A stretch of DNA of 64,000 nt from Geotrypetes seraphini (Eukaryota; Chordata; Amphibia; Gymnophiona; Dermophiidae). Shown here piece by piece: positions 11,598 to 21,721 of the stretch. The position numbers and the translations under genes were made by a program. Location of the stretch: assembly GCF_902459505.1 (NCBI RefSeq), contig NC_047088.1, positions 104,647,704-104,711,703 on the forward strand, written 5' to 3'. Positions within the stretch are counted from its first letter, which is position 1. Each line of letters begins with the position of its first letter. Under the pieces are notes generated by a model. That model saw only the letters and a list, made by a program, of their open reading frames with translations, did no database searches and was not told the DNA's origin.

Positions 11598-11672
11598 GCT
11601 GCAACTCTTCACACAGATCTGGGTGATATCAAGATTGAAGTTTTTTGTGAGCGTGCACCCAAAGCAAGTGAG
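11598..11672 (+). CDS. PPIL3: PPIL3 first visible coding exon
   Basis: 25 codons in phase 0, beginning [15 protein letters not shown] and ending CERAPKASE. It is preceded by a CACTAG acceptor and followed by a GTAAGATG donor. Confidence 0.93.
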
Positions 11673-14600
11673 GTAAGATGTAAATTAAAGTTCAATTTAT
11701 TTAATATACTGCAAATATAAAACCAAAGGTAAATCTAAGCAGCTTACAATAAAAAGTTTAAAATAAATCAATGTAAGATTAAATAGGATAGGGAACAAAA
11801 ATTAAACAAAACATAAAATACAATCAAACAGTCAAACCATCCTAGAAACATGAAGAAGGGAGGGAATCGACAGGTTACAATAAAAACAAAAAGGTTAGAG
11901 AAAGGGAAGGAATGAACAATATGGTAGGGGAGGAAACTGAAATTTGTTCTGCCCACACTAATTGAGATAAAGCCAAGAATGCAACTTTTGGGAAAGCTTG
12001 CCCAATACATAACAGAAAAAGAGAATTAAGAACATAAAGCCAAGGAGAAATAGTATGCCTTAATCTTGAAAGTCGCAAATTATTTTTCTGAACAGAGATA
12101 AAAAGGCAGAGAGTTCCAGAAAGTGGGAGCCATGACAGAAAATGAAGAATTCCTATGGAAATTGAGGAAGAGTTGTCAAAATGAGGGAGCAACTAATAAC
12201 TGCATAGGGTTCTTTGTGGCGAGTATGGAACCAGGAGACTATAAAAAGGAGGGAAGACCACTTGATAGAATCTGATGAGAGAGAATATTATATTTAAAAG
12301 GAATGCGATATGACACCGGGAGGATGTGTTCTGATTTTAGAAGTGGTGTGACATGATCAAACTTAGAACAGTGATGAAGTAATCTTACTGCAGTGTTCTG
12401 GACTAATTGTAATCGATGTAATTGATATTTGGGGCATCCTTTGAGAATGGAATTAAAATAGTCAAGTTTTCTCAGGACAAGGGAGCATATAATATTACGA
12501 AGTGAACTTTGTTGAAGAAATGAGTCAATGAATCGAATTTGGCGGAGAGCGTAGAAAGATGAAGATACCAACTTAGAAATATGTGAATGAAAGCTTAGGG
12601 TGTTATCTATTGTTACAATTTTCATCCAAACCAAAATTTTAGGTGTAAGGGGACTCCTTTCTTAGTGAAATATAAAGTGAATTCTGGTAAATTCTTTGAG
12701 GAAAAAAGCAACACTGCTGTCTTTTGAGAGTTGACCTTGAGCTTATTTACAGTAAGCCAGTCTGCAATAGTGTCCAGCCTTGCAGAAATGGATGAGTAGA
12801 ATGCAAGAGAATGTGTATCTAGGGGAAAAATAAGCTGAATGTAATTTACATAAATGTAGAATATAAAGCTCAGAGAATGTGAGTGGTGCAAGGAAAATAT
12901 TGAACAGTGTTGGACTTAAAATAGAACCCTGTGGTATTATAGAACCCTGATAATCCACTCTCTGCCTCCTACCCAATTTTCACCACACCTTTCAGTTTCT
13001 CCTTTCTCTGTTCCATTAATCGTATTCTTCATTCTTCTTTGCTTTTCCTTTCTTTGCAGAACTTTCTAGCACTCTGTGCTAGTAACTACTACACAGGCTG
13101 TCTCTTCCACAGGAATATCAAGGGCTTTATGGTCCAGACTGGAGATCCAACAGGTGAATATCATAAGCAGTTGTTGACAGTGGTTCAGACTCGGTGCCGC
13201 AGATATACACAGTTCAGTGCTATACGAAGGGCTCTCAGAGCAATGCAACTACACAGGATGCAAATACTGCTCCCAGCCCACCATCTCTCATTGGTAGTGA
13301 ATGGGCAGAGAGAGCAGTGGGAGAACTGCATAGAGCACAACTATAACTTGGTGCAATCCTGACGGTTTATAGTGCCATTAGGTCGGCTAAAAAGTTCAAT
13401 GAGTGACACTGTATGGTGCAAGGGCTCGGTTCTGCAAGTTGCTGGTGCTCATAGCATACAGAGCCTGTAGGCCCAGTTCTGCAGTAAGTTGCTTCCTTTC
13501 TATCTCAACCGGGAAGCTGTTTGCATTGTTATTTAGACTATTTAACTTGGCCTATGTTAGCCTTCTTGGGAGCAGCTTGAACTGCTGTGAAGGGTTCAAG
13601 CTACAATAAATCTATAAGTGTCTGCCTATCTTAAATCTTCAGTGGTTAATGTCTAGCTTGTTTTATTTATTTTGTAAACAATTTAACTCAAGATCTTGGC
13701 ATATTTTCTTTGAATTTAGGGGCCTGTGGCCAAGACATCTCTGGATAGCCCTCTTCTTTTTGCCCCCACTTAAGTCCCCCTCTGAGGTTTGCAGTAGCTC
13801 CTTTTAGAAACTTGATTTACTACTGGATATGTTTACTAGCTCTCAGGCTAAGGGGGTGGAGCATGTGCTCGGAAAAGTTGTGGATTTCTCCAACTTCCGG
13901 GTTGGGATTGAACTCCTAGCATATGGAATCCTCCAGGGACTAACAGAAAGAAGATTATTGAAGGTATAAACCTAATCTTTCATTAGGTGCTAAGAGCTCA
14001 CACAATAAACAGTAATGTAACTGTGCTCTGATTAGATCAGCCATGTCCACTCTCTGCCCCCAGACATGCCCGCATGTTGAAAAAAATAAATTTTTTTTTT
14101 TTTTAGCTTGTTAGTAGCACATGTCAGAAATACCACGAGATGCTTTAGCATACCATTTGCAACAGACCCAGGCACATTTTTATTGTAGTTTTGGTGTAAG
14201 TTGCATGTCACTCATCAACTGGTTGATTTGTCCCTGATGCAGCATTGGGCTCTTTTTTTGTAAACTGAGAGTACGTTTGAATAAAGGGGCTGTATCATGG
14301 GCAGAGAATGGGCATGGAAGCATTAACAAACTAGCACCATAGATTCACCTTGCACTAACTAGTGCAAGAGCATATCACCTCCTAAATAGGAGGCAGTAAG
14401 TTCTCCCACATTTAACTTTTTACAGGTACTGAATGCTAATGGACCTGCAAAAACAGAGAAGAAAGAAAACATGCCTTAAAGTTCATGTAAAATCTGGGTT
14501 TGACATGTGAGAAAGTCCTGCATTTAAATCTGGGCATTGTGCATCCTACTGCCCTTTAGTAAAACTTTTGTTTAATGGGTGAAGCAGTTTTTAAATATAA

Positions 14601-16027
14601 TATTTGAAATAATTTCTCCTTTTTGGAGCAGGGACTGGGAAAGGAGGGACCAGCATCTGGGGCAGAAAATTTGAGGATGAGTTTAGCGAGTATTTGAAGG
14701 TAATCCAGTGCCAGTGCTTTTTTACTCACATATCAACTACATGAGAATACTAACCAAGCAGAATTTTTCTGAAGTAGAAAAAATAGCTGTTTCACTTAAC
14801 TTCCTCTCTTCCTCTTCAGCACAGTGTCCGCGGCGTGGTGTCAATGGCAAATAATGGCCCCAACACCAATGGATCGCAGTTTTTCCTAACCTATGGAAAG
14901 CAGCCTCACCTGGACATGAAGTACACTGTATTTGGAAAGTGCGTGGGACACATTCTTAATCTATAAGGAGAGAAAGTACAAATGATTGAGAGAGAACGGA
15001 GGCCCAAGCAGCTATATTTATCATCCCCCCAAATCCCACAAAGTAGCAGAACATGGGAATAGAACTGCAGGATGACTAAAGAGGTTCATCTCGAGAGTAT
15101 ACACAAGAAAGTTATTGCATGAGCTGGGAATTAACAGTGAGACATCGCTTGTTCCAAGGTCACACACAGATTCAAAGATAGAGCAAGAATTAGAAGTGAG
15201 GTACAAACATAAAGGGTGAAATTTTATAAATGGCACTCAAAAATGGGTGCCGGAAAAGATCAGTGCTAAATGCTATTCTATAGGACACATGTCCTTTATA
15301 GAACAGCACTTAGCACGGATTCCTGCGCTCAACTTGAGCTTTAGGCTTACGCCTGCTAAAACTAGATCTAGGTGCTCAAGTTGGGTGCACTGACCCATTA
15401 TTCTCTAGCACTGCACACAACTTGGAATGCCTCTGACCTTCCCATGACCACGTTCACTTTTGGGTTGTGTGCTATGGGATTTAGGCACCCAGCGTTATGG
15501 AATAGTGACAACCAGATGCACATGCAAATTCAATTTGGTGCCAATTAACGTCACGTGGTTGTAGGTATCCAATTATTGATGGCTAACATCTCGTTAAGAC
15601 AATTACATTGCAAGCATGTCTCAGAAGGATGCCAAAATCTGGGAGCCATATGTAGATTCCAGGAGAAAGTGATTTAGATTATAAACTGTGCATCAATGGC
15701 AGATCTCTTGCCCTTTCTCCCCATTATTCCCACATCCCTTAAGTTAACTCAACTTGTACGTCAACTCAACTTGTACTCCACTAATCTTTTGTAAACCGCA
15801 TAGAACTTAACGGTATTGCGGTATATAAACTGTTATTATTATTATCAGGGGATTAGTGCCCAGGCTCAGATGGTTCTGACATTTTCTTCCTTCTGGGCAG
15901 AGTGATTGATGGACTGGATACATTAGACGAGCTGGAGAAACTCCCTGTGAATGAAAAGAACTTCAGACCGCTCACTGAGGTCCGCATCAAGGATGTCACC
16001 CTCCATGCCAATCCATTTGCCAGCTAG
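11598..16027 (+). CDS. PPIL3: Peptidyl-prolyl cis-trans isomerase-like 3 (five coding exons; initiator Met exon not certain)
   Basis: A single-domain cyclophilin of the spliceosome-associated PPIL3 type. Coding exons are 11598-11672, 13060-13153, 14632-14699, 14820-14938 and 15901-16027; all introns are GT-AG and the phases join cleanly. They give 160 residues against 161 in human PPIL3, so only the initiator Met is missing. Family landmarks are visible: [17 protein letters not shown] at the N-terminus, [16 protein letters not shown] (catalytic-loop Arg and the FMVQTGD core), [14 protein letters not shown], and the C-terminal [19 protein letters not shown] with HANPFAS. The first visible exon opens in phase 0 with GCT GCA ACT, so the preceding exon should end in ATG. 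No stop or frameshift is seen, so this looks like a working gene. Poly(A) signals lie about 440 bp past the stop. The repeats are confined to introns. Confidence 0.95.
11673..13059 (-). mobile_element. L2-like LINE antisense, filling the first PPIL3 intron
   Basis: From about 11690 to 12985 the minus strand reads as an L2-type reverse transcriptase in several frames. It shows the [16 protein letters not shown] motif (12.9 kb), then [19 protein letters not shown] and [16 protein letters not shown] with [12 protein letters not shown] (12.3-12.6 kb), and a 3' tail near 11690 (GTAAGCTGCTTAGATTTACC on the minus strand). The frames are broken by stops and shifts and the 5' half is absent. The element occupies nearly the whole 1387 bp intron, leaving only splice-site flanks. 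Confidence 0.85.
13060..13153 (+). CDS. PPIL3: PPIL3 coding exon [11 protein letters not shown]...TGDPT
   Basis: 31 codons plus one base, after a CTTTGCAG acceptor and before a GTGAAT donor. It carries the [16 protein letters not shown] segment that contributes to the cyclophilin active site. Confidence 0.95.
13154..14631. other. PPIL3 intron, no recognised element
   Basis: AT-rich unique-looking sequence with a T tract at about 14091-14104. I see no coding exon and no clear repeat in it. Confidence 0.5.
14632..14699 (+). CDS. PPIL3: PPIL3 coding exon [17 protein letters not shown]
   Basis: 68 bp between a GGAGCAG acceptor and a GTAATC donor. It completes the split Gly codon and encodes [17 protein letters not shown], typical of PPIL3. 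Confidence 0.95.
14820..14938 (+). CDS. PPIL3: PPIL3 coding exon [19 protein letters not shown]
   Basis: 119 bp after a CTCTTCAG acceptor. It ends two bases into a Lys codon that the last exon completes. It contains the cyclophilin [14 protein letters not shown] motif. Confidence 0.95.
15210..15850. repeat. Dispersed unclassified repeat plus LINE 3' end in the last PPIL3 intron
   Basis: 15215-15600 belongs to a family with phrases such as 'ggtgccggaaaa', 'tatagaacagcacttagcac' and 'ggatttaggcaccca'. Relatives lie at 25.6, 26.3, 27.4 and 50.7-51.35 kb. 15690-15850 is a LINE 3' end (+ strand) ending in TTGTAAACCGCATAGAAC and an ATT-rich tail. Confidence 0.55.
15901..16027 (+). CDS. PPIL3: PPIL3 terminal coding exon with stop
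   Basis: The exon completes the Lys codon, encodes [19 protein letters not shown] and ends HANPFAS followed by TAG. The acceptor is TGGGCAG. Confidence 0.95.
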
Positions 16028-16052
16028 CTTAATGACCTGGAGATGCAGCAAC

Positions 16053-16083
<31 letters not shown>

Positions 16084-16475
16084 GTTGTCTTGTTAAGATA
16101 ATATATATATTTTCAGTCCTATTTCCTCTTTACTAGAGGAAGATTCCCAACCCTGACTGGAGTACCTTCCAGGCTCCCTTCAGATTGTAAGAGATGAAGA
16201 CCACCTCACCCATTTATTATTTAAGAACTTGTTTTTTTTCCTTTCAAGTGGTATGCATTTCTTGGATTTCTGTATCTGCTTGCACAGTTTAGCATTTTTT
16301 AACTTTTGGATTCAAGTGCAAGCATAAGACCCTTGACACTTTTTGCAAATTATGAAAATCATCTTTCTTTTCAGCTGTCCCTCCAATATGTCTATCCTGG
16401 TGCTGATTTTCATGTTGCCCACAAAACAAATAAATCTTTCTTTCTAGCCCTTCCACAATGTTGACAATAAAGATG
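16028..16475 (+). other. PPIL3: PPIL3 3' UTR with poly(A) signals
   Basis: Downstream of the stop there is a long T tract near 16053-16078 and then AATAAA hexamers near 16430 and at 16466-16471. The 3' UTR is therefore roughly 0.4-0.46 kb. The 3' boundary is inferred from the hexamer. Confidence 0.6.
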
Positions 16476-16882
16476 TTAAAGATTACCATACCTCTTGATT
16501 ACTCCTAATTTCTTTTTAGTTTGTGTTTTTTAAAAGTCCAGGGATCCCTTGCCAATCTTTGATATAGAGGTTCCCCAGTTAAGGTCTACCAGACCAACTG
16601 AGATTGCAGAAGATACTCAACTACCATTTGCTGTAGACAGAAATATTGCCTGATAAGGGGGCATAGGTTACTAATATCTTGATGTCATTATATTGGTGAT
16701 TCTTGGTCTCCATATGCTAGAAGGAGAGCATGAACTCTTTCAACCAGAATGGTCTGGAGGGACAAAATTGGCAGTTGGAAGATCAAATTTCTTCTCCTTT
16801 TTCAGATTCTGGGAAGTTTTCCTCCTAGGCTGTAGACTTTTTTTTTTTTTTAAGATTCATGGCAATGATATGTGATTTAGAA

Positions 16883-17072
16883 CAGTGTTTCTCAATTGAG
16901 TCCTGGAATACTCCCTTGCCAGTCAGGTTTTCAGGATATCCACACTGAATATGCATGAAAGAAATATGCATATAATGGAGGCAGTGTATGCAAATCAAGT
17001 TTATGTATATTCAATGTGGATATCCTGAAAAACTGGCAAGGGGATACTCCAGGACCGAATTGAGAAACACTG
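16883..17072. mobile_element. Palindromic hAT MITE, copy 5
   Basis: 190 bp. Starts CAGTGTTTCTCAATTGAGTC and ends with the inverse. The flanks ATTTAGAA and GCTTAAAA are a decayed TSD that keeps the central TA. Contains ATGCAAAT. Confidence 0.88.
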
Positions 17073-17289
17073 GCTTAAAATATTTATCTCAGGTTTAGGC
17101 TATGCCTAATTTTTTCCTTATTTCTCTTACTTTTGTATATGAATTCACTTCAGTTGCATTTTCCTCCTGCTTTTCAGTTTTGTTTCCTTTAATATTTGTT
17201 CCAAATAAATGGAAGAGAACTCCTGGGGGTCCTTGGGGATTTCTGTGAAGGAGTGTCAGGTGATACTGAGCTGGAGTTTTCCTGTAAAG

Positions 17290-17463
17290 CAGTGGTTCCT
17301 CAACCCTGTCCTAGGGAACCCCCAGCCAGTCGGGTTTTCAAGATATCCCTAATGAATATGCATGAGAGAGATTTGCTTATAATAGAGGAGACAGGCATGC
17401 AAATATGTCTTATGCATATTCATTAGGGATATCTTGAAAACCCAACAGGGTTGAGAACCACTG
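17290..17463. mobile_element. Palindromic hAT MITE, copy 6
   Basis: 174 bp. Starts CAGTGGTTCCTCAACCCTGT. Perfect TSD CTGTAAAG at 17282-17289 and 17464-17471. Contains ATGCAAAT. Confidence 0.95.
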
Positions 17464-18064
17464 CTGTAAAGCCTGATAGGTGAGGAAACTCCAGAGTTGA
17501 AAGCCTGCATACCAGCAGTTCTGGAACTCAGGAGCATGGCAACACTGACTGCCTGGTTTTAACAAAGCAATGAGACTGAACTTTCCCCAATAGGGGAATG
17601 AATAGATGCAAGTTGCTTGTTTACGCTTTCCAAAAATACTAGGACTAGGGAGCATGTCTGGGTTTTCCCTGATGTCTGGTAACCCTAACCAGGACCTGAT
17701 ATTCAGACCGATGCCTGGTTAACTCCCTGCATAAAGTTAGGGCAGCCTTTTCTCAGACCTAACTTTTAGCAGTTGCTCAGCCAGCTGTGCACAGTAATTT
17801 TCAGTCCACTAAGCTAAGCTTGTACTCTACCTTAACTCCAGTTCTGGACTGCTCACAAACTAGCTGGTTTTGGCATAGGCAGTTAGGGGATATTTCAGCA
17901 ACACTGTCTCATTAAGTTCTGCTGGATAGCCCCGCACAACAGATTTAAACAGCCAAGAGCATCTCCTACCCGTTTTAATGCTTTGAGTATAGTATCACCC
18001 CTTAAAATTTTATTGCATTTATGAGTTACAATATTCTAAACTTACCGCAACATTTTAGTAAGGA
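17464..18064. repeat. Unassigned sequence with a 'gatattcag' repeat motif
   Basis: 17690-17960 resembles a dispersed family seen at 51.7 and 53.4 kb ('ctgatattcagaccgatgcc'). No coding sequence is recognised. Confidence 0.3.
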
Positions 18065-19440
18065 TTTTAATAGATAAGAAATGCCACACTGGGACAGACT
18101 GAAGGGTCCATCAAGCCCAGGATCCTGTTTCCAACAGTGGTGAACCCAAGTACCTAGCTAGAGCCCAAGTAGTAAAACAGATTTTATGCTGCTTATCCTA
18201 GGAATAAGCAGTGGATTTTCCCAGGCCATCTCAATATTGGTCTATGGACTTCTCTTTTAGAAAATTATCCAACCCTTTTTTTAAACCCTGCCAAGCTAAC
18301 TTATTTTACCACATTCTAGCAACGAATTCCAGAGTTTAAGTACACAGTGTATGAAGAAATATTTTGTGCGGTTTGTTTTAAATTTACTACTACTTAGCTT
18401 CATTGTATGCCTTCTAGTCCTAGTATTTTTGGAATGAGTAAATAAATGTTTCATATCTACCCTTTCCACTCCACTCGGTATTTTATAGACCTCTATCATA
18501 TTATCACTGAGCCATCTCTTCTCCAAGCTGAAGAGCCCTAGCTGCTTCAGCCTTGTCCATTCCTTTTATCATTTTTGCCGCCCTTCTCTGTACCTTTCTA
18601 ATTCTGCTAAATCTTTTTTAAGAGACAGCGACCAGAATTGCACACAGTATTTGAGGTGTGGCCATGCCATAAAGTGATACAAGGGCATTATAACATTTTC
18701 ATCTTTGTTATCCTTTCCTGATAATTCCTAACATTTTATTTGCTTTCTTAGCTGCCGCTGCACATTGAGCTGACAGTTTCAACTTATCTCCACAATGACA
18801 CCTAGATCCTTTTCATGGGCAGTGATTCCTAATGTGGAACCCTGCATAACATAGCTATAGTTCAGGTTCCTGTTTCACACATGCATCACTTTGCACTTGC
18901 TCACATTAAATGTCATCTGCCATTTTAATGCCCAGTCTTAGAAGGTCATGTTGCAATTTTTCATAATTGTGTTGCGATTCAACAACTTTATGTCATCAGC
19001 AAATTTAATTATCTTACTTGTTATTCCTATTTCTAGATCATTCATAAGAACATAAGAATAGCCTTACTGGGTCAGACCAATGGTCCATCAAGCCCAGTAG
19101 CCTGTTCTCACGGTGGCCATTCCAGTTCACTAGTACTTGGCCAAAATCCAAGGAGTAGCAATATTCAATGCTGCTGAGCCAGGGCAAGCAGTGTCTTTCT
19201 CAATAACAGACTAAGGATTTTTCCTCCAGGAACTTGTCCAACCCTTTCTTAAAACCAGCTACGCTAAGCGCTCTTACCACGTTCCAGAGCTTAACTATTC
19301 TCTGAGTGGAAAAAAAAATTTCCTCCTATTGGTTTTAAAAGTATTTCCCAGTAACTTCATTGAGTGTTCCGTAGTCATTGTATATATTAAAAAGCAGTGG
19401 TTCCAGCACAGCCCCTGTATATAAGAGGCAAGATGCCTAT
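18065..19440 (-). mobile_element. CR1-like LINE with a second CR1 nested inside
   Basis: The minus strand shows KFKTNRTKYFFIHCVLKLWN at 18296-18526 and continues as CR1 C-terminal coding sequence to about 19040. A younger CR1 3' end occupies 19045-19370 (starting 'aagaacataagaatagcctt'). The older element resumes with 'tatattaaaaagcagtggtt' until 19440. Confidence 0.8.
19045..19370 (-). mobile_element. Younger CR1 3' end nested in the older CR1
   Basis: Family tail 'aagaacataagaatagcctt' and 'actgggtcagaccaatggtc' on plus. The older CR1 reads on both sides of it. Confidence 0.75.
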
Positions 19441-19789
19441 TGCTAGGAGGATATTTATGTTTAAGACAACCACAGATTAATATCCTCTCTGGAGGTTTGG
19501 AGACCCTTAGTGTAGTGACAAGTAATTTTTATGTTTACTGTCATCAAATTATAGTTAAATCATTTTTTAAAATCTGCATGCAATTGTTTTATTTCTGATT
19601 ATTCTCATGGCTTTGTGGCAGCTCTGTAGCTACTCTGGAAAGTTGAATGCCCCAAATGTCAGTTTGGTCTCCTGCATTTGATCTTCTAACTCCCAGACTC
19701 GGGTGAGAAAAAGATTAAAGAGATGACATAGGAGGCACATGTGATACTGGGCTAAAACATGCCTAGTGTGTTTCTTTCTTCATATAGAA

Positions 19790-19950
19790 CAGTGGTTCCC
19801 AAACCTGTCCTGGGGAGACCCCTGGTCAGTCAGATTTTCAGGATGTTCACAATGAATATTCTTGAGATATATTTGCATGTTCTTCATGGTAGAATATGTC
19901 ACGCATATTCACTGTCAGTACACTGAAAAGCTGACTGGCTGATACACATT
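19790..19950. mobile_element. Palindromic hAT MITE, copy 7 (3' end lost)
   Basis: Starts CAGTGGTTCCCAAACCTGTC after ATATAGAA (central TA). The second arm is diverged and its terminus and TSD are not found. Contains ATTTGCAT. Confidence 0.75.
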
Positions 19951-20164
19951 GTGAAGGCTTATCCAGTCTGTCCAATTTACTTCTTAGTGTAATATAGGGC
20001 CTAGTTTTTCTTCCACTTTCCTTCTCATTTTTGCAAGGAAGGATCATTTGTACTTATTGTTAAATGTGCTTACTGTTTTTGGCCTACTGCTACACCTAGG
20101 AGACTATTTTACATTATTCATCCTTTCTGTAAAAAAAAAGAAAAGTTATATATACAGTATATAC

Positions 20165-20170
20165 TGTGTG

Positions 20171-20219
<49 letters not shown>

Positions 20220-20235
20220 TGAGAGAGAGAGATAA
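20165..20235. repeat. (TA)n microsatellite followed by (GA)n
   Basis: About 40 bp of uninterrupted TA repeat from about 20177, then GAGAGAGAGA. Confidence 0.95.
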
Positions 20236-20989
20236 TATATATCTTTATTCCCAACTAACCTCTTTGAGCATAATAGCATATAACTTCCCATTCACTGAAA
20301 TGTCTGTTTCTGGAATTTTTATTCTGGATAACATAAAAATTAGGCTAAAGGATACTCTGACACCCACTTGGGAAACACTGGTACCAGACTTGGGCTGTGA
20401 ATAACTGTAGGTGTGGAGAAAAGCCTTAATCAGATTGTGCTACTATGTAAAAATGTTTAATTTCATGTAGTTGATGCATGACCTTTAACAATAACAATTG
20501 CATCAATTTACACACTAAAACCAATATGCTCCCTCTTTCCATGAAATTAGGGTGATTGTTTAAGTTAGTAGGGTACCAAAACATCTGCAGCTATCATGTG
20601 ACTCAAAAGCAAAATTATAGATAGGTGAACTACAAATAAATTAAGTGCATGTTTCTAAACTTGTATCTTATACATGAAAGCGCATGAATCTCACGCACAC
20701 ACAATGGTGAGAAAATTAAATGGGGGAGGGCATTGGGGTAGGAAGGAGGTAGTGGAAAAGGCTGTCTTGCCAACCTTGCAACATAGACTTAGTGTGCCAG
20801 TCTTTTTAGCAGCCCTTACCTCCCTTTTGCCTAATACCACAAGGCTACTCGGATGTTGATTTTCTACCACTGTGACAGAATAACAAGCTTACTTGGACCC
20901 AACCCCAAACTACCTATCTCCCCTCTCAACAAGACTGCCCAGACTTTATCATATCTTTCCTGGGCTTGTTTGTTATTTTTTTGTCTATT
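20236..20989. other. No recognised gene or repeat
   Basis: AT-rich sequence with short open frames only. Confidence 0.35.
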
Positions 20990-20997
20990 TCCTAGTG

Positions 20998-21156
20998 CAG
21001 TGCTTTTCAGCTCCCTTAGAAACCCACCTGCCAGTCGGATATTCAGGAATATACATAAGATGCATTTTTCTGTGTTGGTAATGCATTATATTTTATGCAA
21101 ATTCATTGGGTCAATCCTGGAAATGTCTGACTCCAGTAGAGTGTTCATAAGCACTG
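20998..21156. mobile_element. Palindromic hAT MITE, copy 8 (diverged)
   Basis: 159 bp between flanks TCCTAGTG (20990-20997) and TCCTACAG (21157-21164), which match at six of eight positions with a central TA. Starts CAGTGCTTTT, ends AAGCACTG, and contains ATGCAAAT. Confidence 0.8.
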
Positions 21157-21476
21157 TCCTACAGTGAGCAGGTCTGTGTATATGAGATCTGAATATTTAT
21201 CCATCCAACCACCCACTCACTCCAGGACTGTACTTTTCAATACTTTTGAAGCTATTTGATATATAAATAAACACATAGTCCTTTGCTTATAGATTATAAG
21301 GTCTATATATACAGAGGAGTGTGCATGGGTATTTGTTTATGTATACATAAAATATCTTCACATACTATAGTATGGGGGTTTTGGTGCAGACTGCACTGTT
21401 TTGGTAGTCCTTTAAATGGTACTTTATTGACCACGCCTGATAGAAGAAATGAGCCATGTTGAAAGAAGACAACTTT

Positions 21477-21482
21477 TTTATT
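21477..21482 (-). terminator. Beta-globin poly(A) signal
   Basis: AATAAA on the minus strand, 111 bp past the TGA. This predicts a 3' UTR of about 130 bp, like other vertebrate beta-globins. Confidence 0.7.
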
Positions 21483-21592
21483 TAATTTCCTGCTTCAATG
21501 ACACAGCTATGATTCATACAGCGGAACCATCTCTAGCTCACATGTGTTGTTAATCCTTGCAGATTAATCAGTGTATCCTCCAGCGTGGCCAT

Positions 21593-21721
21593 TCATTGAT
21601 AACCTTTGGCAAGAGCTGCACTTACTACAGCAACAAACTTCTCCCAGGCAGCTTGTACTTCCATTGTGAAGGCTGAACCAAGTTTGCGAGCTAGTACAAT
21701 CACCAGTGTCTGGTTAAGAAG
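21593..21721 (-). CDS. Beta-globin exon 3
   Basis: Codons 105-146 and TGA. Starts [15 protein letters not shown] and ends [11 protein letters not shown]. It aligns without gaps to the 42 residues of human HBB exon 3. Confidence 0.95.
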   Translation of the reverse strand, partial: LLNQTLVIVLARKLGSAFTMEVQAAWEKFVAVVSAALAKGYQ

